Assembly: GCF_016741855.1 (NCBI RefSeq)
Contig: NZ_JAERRH010000005.1
Span: forward strand, 248,001-312,000
Length of the DNA stretch: 64,000 nucleotides
Direction of reading: 5' to 3'
From: Streptomyces musisoli
Lineage (GTDB): Bacteria > Actinomycetota > Actinomycetes > Streptomycetales > Streptomycetaceae
Below the pieces are notes generated by a model. The model was given only the letters and a program-made list of their open reading frames with translations, did no database searches and was not told where the DNA came from. A program made the translations under genes and the position numbers. Each line of letters starts with the position of its first letter. Position 1 is the first letter of the stretch. Of the stretch, positions 54,871 to 64,000 are shown in pieces.

Positions 54871-55025
54871 ATTGTGTTCATAAAGAATCCGGTCGTCCCG
54901 GCATCTTTCACCTTCCTGAAACGTGATCGTCCTGTTCACACGGGGAACGCCGTCTACCGTGGAGTCACGTCCACCGGCCACCGTCGTCCGAAGGCCCACC
55001 CCGCCCTCGAATGAGCAGGAGCCCC

Positions 55026-56900
55026 GTGTCCCGGCCCGCCGCACCTCCCTGGCTCGCCCACGCCTTCCGTGCCCAGCGCGGTCCCGTCCCCTGGAGCGCC
55101 GTGTGCCGGGGAGCCCTCGCCGCCGGGCCGTTGCTCCTCGCCGGGGTGCTCCTCGGCCAGCGGGCCGACGGAGTGCTCGCAGCCATCGGCGCGATGCTCG
55201 CCGGCATCAACGACCGGCCCGGCAGCCGCCGGGCCTCCGTGCAGCGGCTCGGGGTGCCCGCGCTGGCCGGGGCGCTCGGACTGCTCGCGGGGACGTACGC
55301 GGGGCAGGGGCTGGCCGCGGTGCCGCTGACCCTGGCGCTCACCGCGCTCGGCCTGGCCGCCGGCGGCATCAGCGCCGTCGGGCCCGTCGCCTCCGCCGCC
55401 GGCACCCAGCTGCTCGTCGCCGCGGCCGTCGGCGCCGGAATGCCGGCGGCCGAGAGCGGCTGGCAGCGGGCCCTGGCGTTCCTGGCGGGCGCCGGCTGGC
55501 TGCTGGCACTGCGGCTCGCCCTGCCCACCCCCGGTTCGCTCGCCGGGGACTTCCGGTTCGACGGGGAGCGGGAAGCGGTCGCCGATGTCTACGACGCGAT
55601 CGCCGCACTCCTCGACGCCGTGGGCGGGGAACGGGCCACCGCCCGGCGGGCCGCGCTGACCGCCGCCCTCGACCATGCCCAGGACGCCCTCGCCGGACCC
55701 CGGCTGCGCCCGTACACCGGATCGGCCGCCGAGCGCCGGCTGCACGCCCGGTTCGCGGCGGCGCTGCCCCTCGCCGAGGCCGCCACCGCCCTCTACTGGG
55801 CCGGGGAGCCCGTGCCGGCGCGGACGGCCGAAGGGCCCCGGCGGCTCGCCGCGGCCGTCCGGGGCAACACCGGCACCGGCCCGCTGCCCGCGCCGCACCT
55901 CCCCAACGCCCGGCTGCGCACGCGCGGCGGGACTCCCGTGGTCCCCGCCCTGCGCGCTCTGGACGACGCTCTGCTGCGGGCCGCCGACGCCTTCGACCGC
56001 GGTGAGGGCGCCCAGCGCGGGCTGCTCGGCCGGCGCCGCGGCGTCCGGCAGGCGCTGCGGGCCGCGCTCGGTGCCGGCGGGCGCGAGTACGGTCTGCGGG
56101 TCGCCCTCTGCTTCGGCGCCAGCGCCGCCATCGCCCAGGCCCTGCACAACAGCCGCTGGTACGGGCAGCACGCGCACTGGTACTGGCTGCCCGCCACCGC
56201 CGTCTTCCTCGTCAAGCCCGACCTCGGTCCGCTCGCCTCCCGGGTGCTGTGCCGGGCCGCCGGTACCGTGCTCGGCGCCGTGGTGTTCGCCGGCCTCGCC
56301 GCGCTGGTGCCCCGCCCGGCGGGGCTGATCGCGCTGGTCGCGGTGTGCGGCGCCCTCATACCGGTCGCCACCCGGCACTTCGCGGCGCTCACCGCCGTCG
56401 TCACCGTCCTCGTCCTCGCCCTGATCATGGCCGGCGGCGAGCCGCAGGCCTCGGTCAGCCGGATCGGCGAGACCCTGCTGGCCTGCGCGCTCGTGCTGGT
56501 CGTGGGGCATCTGCCGATGCCGGGGAAGCGGGGCGGCGGAGTACGGGCCCGGCTCGCGGCGGCCGACGGTGCCGCGCACACCTATCTCCTGCACGTGCTC
56601 GGCGAGTCCGGTGACCGCGCCGAGCGGTGGGCGCTGCGCCGCGAGGCCTACCGCACCCTCGCCGAAGCGCGTACCGCCATCGCGGTCGCCGCCGCCGAAC
56701 TGCCCGCCCTCGCCCGGCACACCGAGGGCACGGAAGCCGTCGCCGAGGCGCTGGAACGGCTCGTGGACACCACCACGGCCTGCGCCGTGCACCTCGACGA
56801 CACCGGACGGCTCACCCCCAGGCACCTCGGCCGACTGCGAGAGGCGCTGGGGGAGCTGGAGGGGCGCGGGGTAGGGGTGCCGCTGCCGGCAGCCGCGTAG
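55026..56900 (+). CDS. FUSC/aromatic-acid exporter family membrane protein
   Basis: A 624-residue integral membrane protein with two clusters of helices. The first (about 25-165) has LLLAGVLLGQRADGVLAAIG and AGINDRPGSRRASVQRLGVP, the second (about 355-500) YWLPATAVFLVKPDLGPLAS with the Lys-Pro-Asp motif of FUSC proteins. Between and after them are soluble helical parts. The family includes aromatic carboxylic-acid efflux proteins of the AaeB type. Substrate unknown. The GTG at 55026 was chosen because AGGAG lies four bases before it; an in-frame ATG at 55011 lacks such a site. Confidence 0.82.
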   Translation: MSRPAAPPWLAHAFRAQRGPVPWSAVCRGALAAGPLLLAGVLLGQRADGVLAAIGAMLAGINDRPGSRRASVQRLGVPALAGALGLLAGTYAGQGLAAVPLTLALTALGLAAGGISAVGPVASAAGTQLLVAAAVGAGMPAAESGWQRALAFLAGAGWLLALRLALPTPGSLAGDFRFDGEREAVADVYDAIAALLDAVGGERATARRAALTAALDHAQDALAGPRLRPYTGSAAERRLHARFAAALPLAEAATALYWAGEPVPARTAEGPRRLAAAVRGNTGTGPLPAPHLPNARLRTRGGTPVVPALRALDDALLRAADAFDRGEGAQRGLLGRRRGVRQALRAALGAGGREYGLRVALCFGASAAIAQALHNSRWYGQHAHWYWLPATAVFLVKPDLGPLASRVLCRAAGTVLGAVVFAGLAALVPRPAGLIALVAVCGALIPVATRHFAALTAVVTVLVLALIMAGGEPQASVSRIGETLLACALVLVVGHLPMPGKRGGGVRARLAAADGAAHTYLLHVLGESGDRAERWALRREAYRTLAEARTAIAVAAAELPALARHTEGTEAVAEALERLVDTTTACAVHLDDTGRLTPRHLGRLREALGELEGRGVGVPLPAAA

Positions 56901-57015
56901 CCGTCCGGCCGTAGTCGTCGGGGGCCGTCCGGCCGTAGCCGTCCATGCCGTAGCCGTCCGGCCGTAGTCGTCCGGGGCCCGTCTAGCCGTAGCCGTCCGG
57001 GGCCCGTCCGGCCGT
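56900..57015. repeat. Short CCGTAGCCGTCCGG repeats after the FUSC gene
   Basis: From the FUSC stop onward, 14-20-base units such as CCGTAGCCGTCCGG and CCGTAGTCGTCCGGGGCCCG recur about seven times, filling the 126-base convergent gap up to the stop of the EEP gene. Confidence 0.7.
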
Positions 57016-57026
57016 GCCCATGCGGC

Positions 57027-57983
57027 TCAGTCCCCGGCGACCCGTATCCACACCGGGGCGTGGTCCGAGCCGGGCGCGTCGCGGCGCTCCGCCGGATCCG
57101 GGCCGACCGAGGGAAGCAGCGGCGCCGGGCCGGCGGGCAGGCCGGTGCCCGCCTCCGTCACCCGGTGCGCCAGGTGGTGGCTGACCAGCACGTGGTCGAT
57201 CAGTTCGCGGCGCCCGGAGTCGATCCGGGAGTAGCGGCGGCCGGCCGGTATCAGCGGGGCCACGTCCCACAGCCGAACCGGGTCGCCCCCGTCGGGACGG
57301 TCGTAACCGGGCGTGCCGATCTCCGAGCCGGGCGGGCCGAGCAGCATCTGCGTGGTGGCGGCCGGTACCTCGTCGTTGAGGTCGCCGAGCACGGCCACGT
57401 CCCGGGTCCCGCCCTCGCCCGCCAGCAGCTCGTCCGCGAGCGCCCGCAGGGCGGCGGCCTCGGCGGCACGGCGGTAGAGGGCGTAGGCGCCGTAGCGGGC
57501 CCGTTCGCCCTCGTCGTGGGGGAAGAAACGGCCCCCGGGGTAGGTGAGCAGCTTGGACTTCAGATGCGCGACCGCCACCGTCAGCTCACCCGTCCCGGTG
57601 TCCGTCGCCACGGCCAGGAAACCGCGGCCGGCCTCCGCCTCCGTCGCACCCGAGTCGTCCGACTGCACCGGGCGCAGCCGGGCCGGGAAGGCGGCCGTGT
57701 CGGCCACCACGCGCAGCTCGGTACGGCCGAGGAAACCGACCCGTATCCCGCGCCCGTCGGGATGCGTGGACAGGGCCGTGTGCCAGTCTCCGCCCAGCAG
57801 GCCGGCCAGATCCGCCAGCGCCTCCGGGTCGCCGACCTCCTGGACGCCGAGCAGCAGCGGTTCGAGTTCGCCGATCACATCGGCGAGGGCGGCGAGTTTC
57901 GCCTCGTAGGCGTCCTTGTCACCCGGGCCGTACGGGCCGCCGGGGCGGTAGAGGTTCTCCAGGTTCCAGGTGCCGAGGAGCAT
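57027..57983 (-). CDS. Endonuclease/exonuclease/phosphatase (EEP) family protein
   Basis: A 318-residue EEP-fold metal-dependent phosphoesterase. LLGTWNLENLYRP has the Asn ligand, LLLGVQEVGDPEAL the Glu, VAVAHLKSKLL and VLGDLNDEVPAATTQML the Asp/Asn pair, and RRELIDHVLVSHHL and APGSDHAPVWIRV the catalytic Asp-His at the end. It has no signal peptide, so it acts in the cytoplasm on a nucleic acid or phosphoester that cannot be named from sequence. The ATG at 57983 follows AAAGGAGC. It is divergent from the amidohydrolase gene, with about 145 bases between. Confidence 0.85.
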   Translation of the reverse strand: MLLGTWNLENLYRPGGPYGPGDKDAYEAKLAALADVIGELEPLLLGVQEVGDPEALADLAGLLGGDWHTALSTHPDGRGIRVGFLGRTELRVVADTAAFPARLRPVQSDDSGATEAEAGRGFLAVATDTGTGELTVAVAHLKSKLLTYPGGRFFPHDEGERARYGAYALYRRAAEAAALRALADELLAGEGGTRDVAVLGDLNDEVPAATTQMLLGPPGSEIGTPGYDRPDGGDPVRLWDVAPLIPAGRRYSRIDSGRRELIDHVLVSHHLAHRVTEAGTGLPAGPAPLLPSVGPDPAERRDAPGSDHAPVWIRVAGD

Positions 57984-58129
57984 GCGCAGGCTCCTTTCAG
58001 GGGGCCGCGGGGGCCGCGGACGGGCTGTGGTGAGGCCAGGGTGCTCGTCCCGCGCACCGCGCGACAGGGCCGCGACCGGATGCGCGGTTCGGCTCACACC
58101 ACCGTACGACGGGACCGTACGTTGGGCTC

Positions 58130-59509
58130 ATGACTGCCGCCGGGCCCCCGAGCGCCTCTCCCGCCGACCTGGTCGTCACCGGTTGCACGGTCCTCGTCCA
58201 CGAGGAGCACGACGACCCGGAACGGATCGGTTTCCGCCAGGACGCCGCCCTCGTCGTCCGCGACCGGATGATCGACGCGGTCATCACGGCCGCCGCCGCG
58301 CGGGAGGTGCCGGCCGTGACCCGGATCGAGGCGCACGGGCAGGTCGCGCTGCCCGGACTGATCAACTGCCATACGCACGCGCCGATGGCGGCCCTGCGGG
58401 GACTCGCCGAGGACCTGCCGATCGGGGAGTGGTTCAACGACGTCGTCTGGCCCGTCGAGACCAACCTCACCGGACGGGACGTGGAGTTGGGGACGCGCCT
58501 CGCCTGCGCCGAGATGATCCGGGGCGGGGTGACCTGCTTCGCCGACCACTACTTCCACATGGACACGGTCGCCGCCGTCGTCGCCGGGTGCGGGCTGCGC
58601 GCCCACCTCGGCGAGGTCTACTTCTCCAGCCAGGGGCCCCGGGGGCGGGAGGCGTCGCTGGACTTCGCGCTGCGTCTGCGCGGCGCCGCCGACGGCCGCA
58701 TCACCACCGCGCTCGCCCCGCACGCCCCCTACACCGTCACCGGCGCCGACCTCAGCGCCACGGCCGAACTCGCCCGCGAGCACGGCCTGCCCATCCACAT
58801 CCACGCCGCCGAGAACCGCGACCAGACCGACACCAGCCTCGCCCGGTACGGTCTCACCCCCATCGAGGTCCTGGACCGCGCGGGGCTCCTCGGCACCGAC
58901 CTGCTCATCGCCCACGGCACCGGCATCGTGGAGCGGGATCTGCCGCTGCTGGAACGCACGGGCGGCCGTACTGCGGTGGCCACCGCGCCCCGCGGCTATC
59001 TCAGGTTCGCCTGGCCGACGACCACTCCGGTGCGGGCCCTGCGGGAGGCCGGCGTCCCCGTCGGCCTCGCCACGGACGGCGCGGCCTCGAACAACTCCCT
59101 CGACGTGTGGGAGGCGATGACGCTGACGTCCCTGATGCAGAAGTCCGCCGAGGGCGACCCGCGCTGGCTGACCTCCCGCCAGGCCCTGCACCACGCCACG
59201 GTGCAGAGCGCCCGCGCGGTCGGGCTCGGGGACCGGGTGGGCGTGCTCGCGCCCGGCCGGCGCGCCGACTTCGTCCTGGTCGACCTCACCGGCCCGCACA
59301 CCCAGCCGGTCCACGACCTCGCCGCCACCCTCGTGCACAGCGCCCGTGCCGCCGACGTCCGCACGACGGTCGTCGACGGCCGCGTCCTGATGCGGGACCG
59401 CGAACTCCTCACCCTCGATGTGGCGGAGATCGTGGGGGAGTTGACGGAACGGCTGCCCACGCTGACCGCACGCGACCACGGCCGGCGCGTCCAGCGGTAC
59501 GACACCTGA
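58130..59509 (+). CDS. Amidohydrolase, MtaD/TRZ/ATZ deaminase type
   Basis: A 459-residue metal-dependent hydrolase. GQVALPGLINCHTHAPMAAL holds the first His pair, HIHAAENRDQTD the next, LLIAHGTGIVERD the following His, and LATDGAASNNSLDVWEAM the metal Asp. GVLAPGRRADFVLVDLTG is the usual C-terminal beta-strand block. The family deaminates S-adenosylhomocysteine, methylthioadenosine, guanine or triazines. DHYFHMDTVAA and GEWFNDVVWPVE resemble the MtaD/SAH deaminase branch. The ATG at 58130 has no ribosome site and may be leaderless. It stands alone. Confidence 0.85.
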   Translation: MTAAGPPSASPADLVVTGCTVLVHEEHDDPERIGFRQDAALVVRDRMIDAVITAAAAREVPAVTRIEAHGQVALPGLINCHTHAPMAALRGLAEDLPIGEWFNDVVWPVETNLTGRDVELGTRLACAEMIRGGVTCFADHYFHMDTVAAVVAGCGLRAHLGEVYFSSQGPRGREASLDFALRLRGAADGRITTALAPHAPYTVTGADLSATAELAREHGLPIHIHAAENRDQTDTSLARYGLTPIEVLDRAGLLGTDLLIAHGTGIVERDLPLLERTGGRTAVATAPRGYLRFAWPTTTPVRALREAGVPVGLATDGAASNNSLDVWEAMTLTSLMQKSAEGDPRWLTSRQALHHATVQSARAVGLGDRVGVLAPGRRADFVLVDLTGPHTQPVHDLAATLVHSARAADVRTTVVDGRVLMRDRELLTLDVAEIVGELTERLPTLTARDHGRRVQRYDT

Positions 59510-59517
59510 GCCGACCG

Positions 59518-59670
59518 CCCGGCGGACGACGGGCCGGCCGGGGGAAGGCGGAGGGCGCGTCGGCCGAGGTCGGCGGACGACGGGCCGGCCGGGGAAGGCG
59601 GAGGGCGCGTCGGCCGAGGTCGGCGGACGATCAATCGGCCGCGGGTGGCCGGAGGGCGATTGAGCCGTGG
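59518..59670. repeat. ~51-bp tandem repeat after the amidohydrolase gene
   Basis: Units starting GGCGGACGACGGGCCGGCCG at 59519 and 59571 are nearly identical, and a diverged third starts at 59622. They fill much of the 301-base gap (59510-59810). The remaining 140 bases lead into the DUF899 gene and show AGGAGA just before its ATG. Confidence 0.78.
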
Positions 59671-59810
59671 GCCCGCTGACGACGATCCGGCCGGGCCCGG
59701 CCGGAAAGTGAGCCTCACGGGGGTTGGCCGAAAAATTCTCGCTGTCCGGCGATGAGTTCCGCTGCCGCCGGCGGTCACCACCCCGAACCGACCGTCGGAC
59801 AGGAGAGCCC

Positions 59811-60455
59811 ATGTCGTTCCCGGAGATCGTCTCGCGCGAGCAGTGGCGCGCGGCGCGCGAGGAGTTGCTGCGCAAGGAGGAGGCGGTCAGACGGGCGCGT
59901 GAGGTTCTGGGTGCCGAACGGCGGCGACTGCCCGTGGTCGAGACCGACCCGGAGTACGTCTTCGAGGGCGGCGACGGCAAGGCCACCCTCCTCGACCTCT
60001 TCGAGGGACGAACCCAGCTCGTCGTCCACCACTTCATGTTCGCGCCGGAGTGGGAGACCGGCTGCCCGTGCTGCGCCGCCTTCCTGGACCAGGTCGGCCA
60101 CCTCGCCCAGCTGCGCGCCCGGAACACCTCCTTCGCGGCCGTCTCCCGGGCGCCGTTCACCCGGATCCTGCCGTTCAAGGCGCGGATGGGCTGGGCGGTG
60201 CCCTGGTACTCCTCGTCGCACAGCGACTTCAACCACGACTTCGAGGCCACCGTCGAGTCGGACGGAGACCTGGTCGAGCGCCCGGGCCTGAGCTGCTTCC
60301 TGCGCGACCACGACCGGGTGTTCCACACGTACTCCGTGTACGACGGCGGGCTGGACGGACTCGGGACCATCTCGGCCCTGCTGGACCTGACGGCGCTCGG
60401 CCGCAGCCCCGTCGGCAGCGACCGCCTCCGCCTTCACGACGAGTACGACACGTGA
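59811..60455 (+). CDS. DUF899 family (thioredoxin-like) protein
   Basis: A 214-residue protein of the DUF899 family. MSFPEIVSREQWRAAREELL and RRLPVVETDPEYVFEGGDGK come first, then FMFAPEWETGCPCCAAFLDQ with the Cys-x-Cys-Cys motif, a thioredoxin-like fold with FAAVSRAPFTRILPFKARMG, and SVYDGGLDGLGTISALLDLT at the end. The role is unknown; the fold suggests redox or dithiol chemistry. The ATG at 59811 was chosen for the AGGAGA upstream and the family start. Confidence 0.85.
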   Translation: MSFPEIVSREQWRAAREELLRKEEAVRRAREVLGAERRRLPVVETDPEYVFEGGDGKATLLDLFEGRTQLVVHHFMFAPEWETGCPCCAAFLDQVGHLAQLRARNTSFAAVSRAPFTRILPFKARMGWAVPWYSSSHSDFNHDFEATVESDGDLVERPGLSCFLRDHDRVFHTYSVYDGGLDGLGTISALLDLTALGRSPVGSDRLRLHDEYDT

Positions 60456-60607
60456 CACGGAGCGTACGGTTCGTGTCACAAGGTGAACGGATCCTCACGG
60501 TCCGCGCCGACCTGGTGTCGAGAATGTCTCAGTCGCGTCACTGAGCGAGGCGTTTCCCCCCTCCAGAGCGTTAACTCCTACACGTACGACGCTTCTGGAG
60601 GTGCGAG

Positions 60608-60784
60608 ATGGTGAACGGGCGAACGGTGCTCGAACGCTTTCCCGCCGGTGGTCCGCGCGGCTCCTGGCCCGCGGAGGAGTTCGCGCACGCGCGGCGTCTG
60701 GAAGGCCTGCCCGCCGAGGTCGTCATGGACCTCGCGACGGACACGTTCCTGGTGATCGTCCGCGGGGGCGACGCCGTCGAGTGA
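60608..60784 (+). CDS. Small hypothetical protein, 58 residues
   Basis: An open frame with GGAGG eight bases before ATG, reading MVNGRTVLERFPAGGPRGSW then PAEEFAHARRLEGLPAEVVM and DLATDTFLVIVRGGDAVE. The texture is that of a small folded or partner-binding protein, and I believe similar short proteins are seen in other streptomycetes, but I cannot name a family. An upstream GTTAACTCC region may be the promoter. It ends 51 bases from the convergent ABC gene. Confidence 0.6.
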   Translation: MVNGRTVLERFPAGGPRGSWPAEEFAHARRLEGLPAEVVMDLATDTFLVIVRGGDAVE

Positions 60785-60835
60785 GCCGGGCCCCAGGCCG
60801 GGCACGGAGGCCGGGCGGGGCCCGGGCCGGGCGGT

Positions 60836-62923
<2,088 letters not shown>

Positions 62924-63268
62924 CGTGACCTCCCGGACCCAGGACGGAACGGCCACTATCGCGGCCGGGGCGGCGGTCCGGCAGGGCGCGAGGGGACGCA
63001 CGAGGGGCGCGGTGGGAGCGCAGTCCGCGTGGCGGTGGGGCGGAGCGGGGCGGATGGAAGACCGTCCGCGGGTCGGGGGAGCCGTCCGCGTCAAGGCGGA
63101 GGGGGCGGGTGGACGCGATGGCGGAGCGGGTGGGTGGACGCCGTCCGCGTGAGCCGGTGGTGGCGTGAGCCGGTGGTGGCGTAAGCCGGTGATGGGCGGG
63201 AAGGCCCGGGGTGGGAGTAAGGCAGGGCGCTGGGTGCGGGCGGTGGGTGCGGGCGGTGGGTGTGGCGG
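62924..63268. repeat. Gap of 345 bases with 16-bp tandem repeat
   Basis: GTGAGCCGGTGGTGGC occurs at 63149 and 63165, with a third diverged copy at 63181. Around 63235-63265 GCGGTGGGTGCGG recurs. No gene, and no clear promoter beyond the ribosome site of the ABC gene at the left end. Confidence 0.7.
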
Positions 63269-63763
63269 TTACGCCGATACGGCCCGTGACCAGTCCGGGG
63301 CCGTGTCCGTCACCCGGCACAGGGCCAGGTACAGCGGGATCGGCGGGGTGTACGGGACCGTGCCTTCCGGGCGGTGGATCAGCCGGGCGGTACCGGTGAT
63401 CAGGGCGCCCGGGGCGTACTGGGCCGGGGCCGGCCACGGCAGGGCGTAGTCGGAGTCCGACGGAACGATCCACCACCAGTGCGAACCGTCGGCGTACACA
63501 CACCCCACCCGTGGCAGCCGGGGTACGACGAGCGGTCCGAGGCGGTCGGGTACGGCCACGGCGTCACAGCCGAGCGGGGCCGTCATGCCGTCCGGCAGCG
63601 GCAGCCGGCGGTCCGGACCCGGGGCCGGGCGCCGGCGCTGCAGACGCACGAGGGTGTTCAGGCCGATGGCGTGGTCCTGGCCCATACGGGCATTGCGGCC
63701 GATGGCGTGCTCCTGTCCGGTTCCGATGCCGCCGGGGTGCCCGGCGCCGCCGCCGCTCCTCAC
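63269..63763 (-). CDS. Hypothetical protein with Trp-rich motif
   Basis: A 164-residue protein. The C-terminal 110 residues look folded (RLPLPDGMTAPLGCDAVAVP, RVGCVYADGSHWWWIVPSDS, YALPWPAPAQYAPGALITGT), with a run of three Trp. The N-terminal 50 residues are Gly/His/Arg-rich. I do not recognise a family. Its GTG overlaps the TGA of the upstream gene (GTGA), so the two are translationally coupled. Confidence 0.65.
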   Translation of the reverse strand: MRSGGGAGHPGGIGTGQEHAIGRNARMGQDHAIGLNTLVRLQRRRPAPGPDRRLPLPDGMTAPLGCDAVAVPDRLGPLVVPRLPRVGCVYADGSHWWWIVPSDSDYALPWPAPAQYAPGALITGTARLIHRPEGTVPYTPPIPLYLALCRVTDTAPDWSRAVSA

Positions 63764-64000
63764 GGCCGCTCCCCGCGCAGGGGCTGCTCCGGAGCGCGGT
63801 ACGCGCGCTGCTGCGGCGCCGTGTGCCGGAGCTGTTCGGGATGCGTGGCGTGCCGGTGCTGCTCTGGGCGGGTGGCGTGCGGATGCTGCTCGGGATGGCC
63901 GGCGTGCGGGTATTGCTCGGGATGGCCGGCGTGCGGATGCTGCTCCGGACGGGTGATGTGCCGGTGCTGTCCCGCCGTTCCGTGCCGGTACTGCTCAGGC
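63760..64000 (-). CDS. C-terminal part of a His/Pro/Glu/Gln repeat protein (cut by window edge)
   Basis: The last 80 codons of a gene that begins beyond the right edge. They read as imperfect 9-10-residue units around HPEQYPHAG, such as RPEQHPHAGHPEQ and RPEQHRHATHPEQ, at least six times, and close APQQRAYRAPEQPLRGERP. The His spacing could bind metal, but this may just be a disordered tail. The stop overlaps the start of the next gene by four bases. Confidence 0.6.
   Translation of the reverse strand, partial: PEQYRHGTAGQHRHITRPEQHPHAGHPEQYPHAGHPEQHPHATRPEQHRHATHPEQLRHTAPQQRAYRAPEQPLRGERP

Noticed and set aside
54396..54926. 176-codon open frame before the FUSC gene
   Set aside because: Mostly Arg/Pro/Gly, runs through tandem repeats, and has no domain or ribosome site.

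Overview
The window is very GC-rich DNA from an actinomycete, almost certainly a Streptomyces. Codon third positions are nearly all G or C, GTG starts and leaderless starts are common, and there are short Streptomyces-type proteins (SPW_0924, DUF6343, PAC2, DUF3068 families). From memory, the block coaE - rpsA - polA - branched-chain amino-acid ABC genes - ANTAR regulator - tRNA-Leu - pyk follows the usual Streptomyces chromosomal core order. I see no plasmid or phage backbone. The one clear mobile element is an apparently intact IS110-family insertion sequence.

Left part (1-5.5 kb): a steroid ring C/D (HIP pathway) catabolic block, with a fadA6-like thiolase (cut by the window edge), ipdC, ipdB, ipdA and echA20-like genes, and two divergent SDR genes. 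A 20-bp palindrome between the divergent arms looks like a TetR-type operator. Next (5.6-20 kb) come a zinc metallopeptidase, a GH35 beta-galactosidase with a divergent AraC regulator, chorismate mutase, aminopeptidase N, a diamine decarboxylase/N-hydroxylase pair like the first two steps of desferrioxamine synthesis, a Tat-exported 5'-nucleotidase, pyruvate kinase and a LAGLIDADG-like protein.

Middle part (20-37.8 kb): tRNA-Leu(CAA) with terminator, an ANTAR response regulator (pdtaR-like), a five-gene Liv-type ABC operon (livJHMGF), a hotdog thioesterase, an FdhF-like molybdopterin oxidoreductase, DNA polymerase I, and an exported lytic transglycosylase. The IS110 element (about 37.81-39.30 kb) lies between the transglycosylase gene and a strong hairpin that was probably its terminator. 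Its left noncoding end is where IS110 elements encode a bridge RNA.

Right part (39.4-64 kb): SPW_0924, DUF3068, helicase HrpB, a methyltransferase with no usual start codon, ribosomal protein S1 with a clear promoter and terminator, a decayed beta-helix gene, PAC2 protein, CoaE, a TPR protein, an S4-domain protein with an RGG-like tail, family-5 uracil-DNA glycosylase, a RidA-GNAT fusion, a FUSC-type membrane protein, an EEP hydrolase, an MtaD/TRZ-type amidohydrolase, a DUF899 protein, an ABC exporter ending in a microsatellite-coded Thr-Ala tail, and a coupled pair of hypothetical genes that runs off the right edge.

A theme at window scale is that many intergenic gaps, and some gene tails, carry short GC-rich tandem repeats with a different unit each time. 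I see no clearly undescribed multi-gene system. The best leads are the IS110 junction promoter/bridge-RNA region, the decarboxylase/N-hydroxylase pair without its usual partners, the ATC-start methyltransferase, and the tandem copies of a gene's 3' end.
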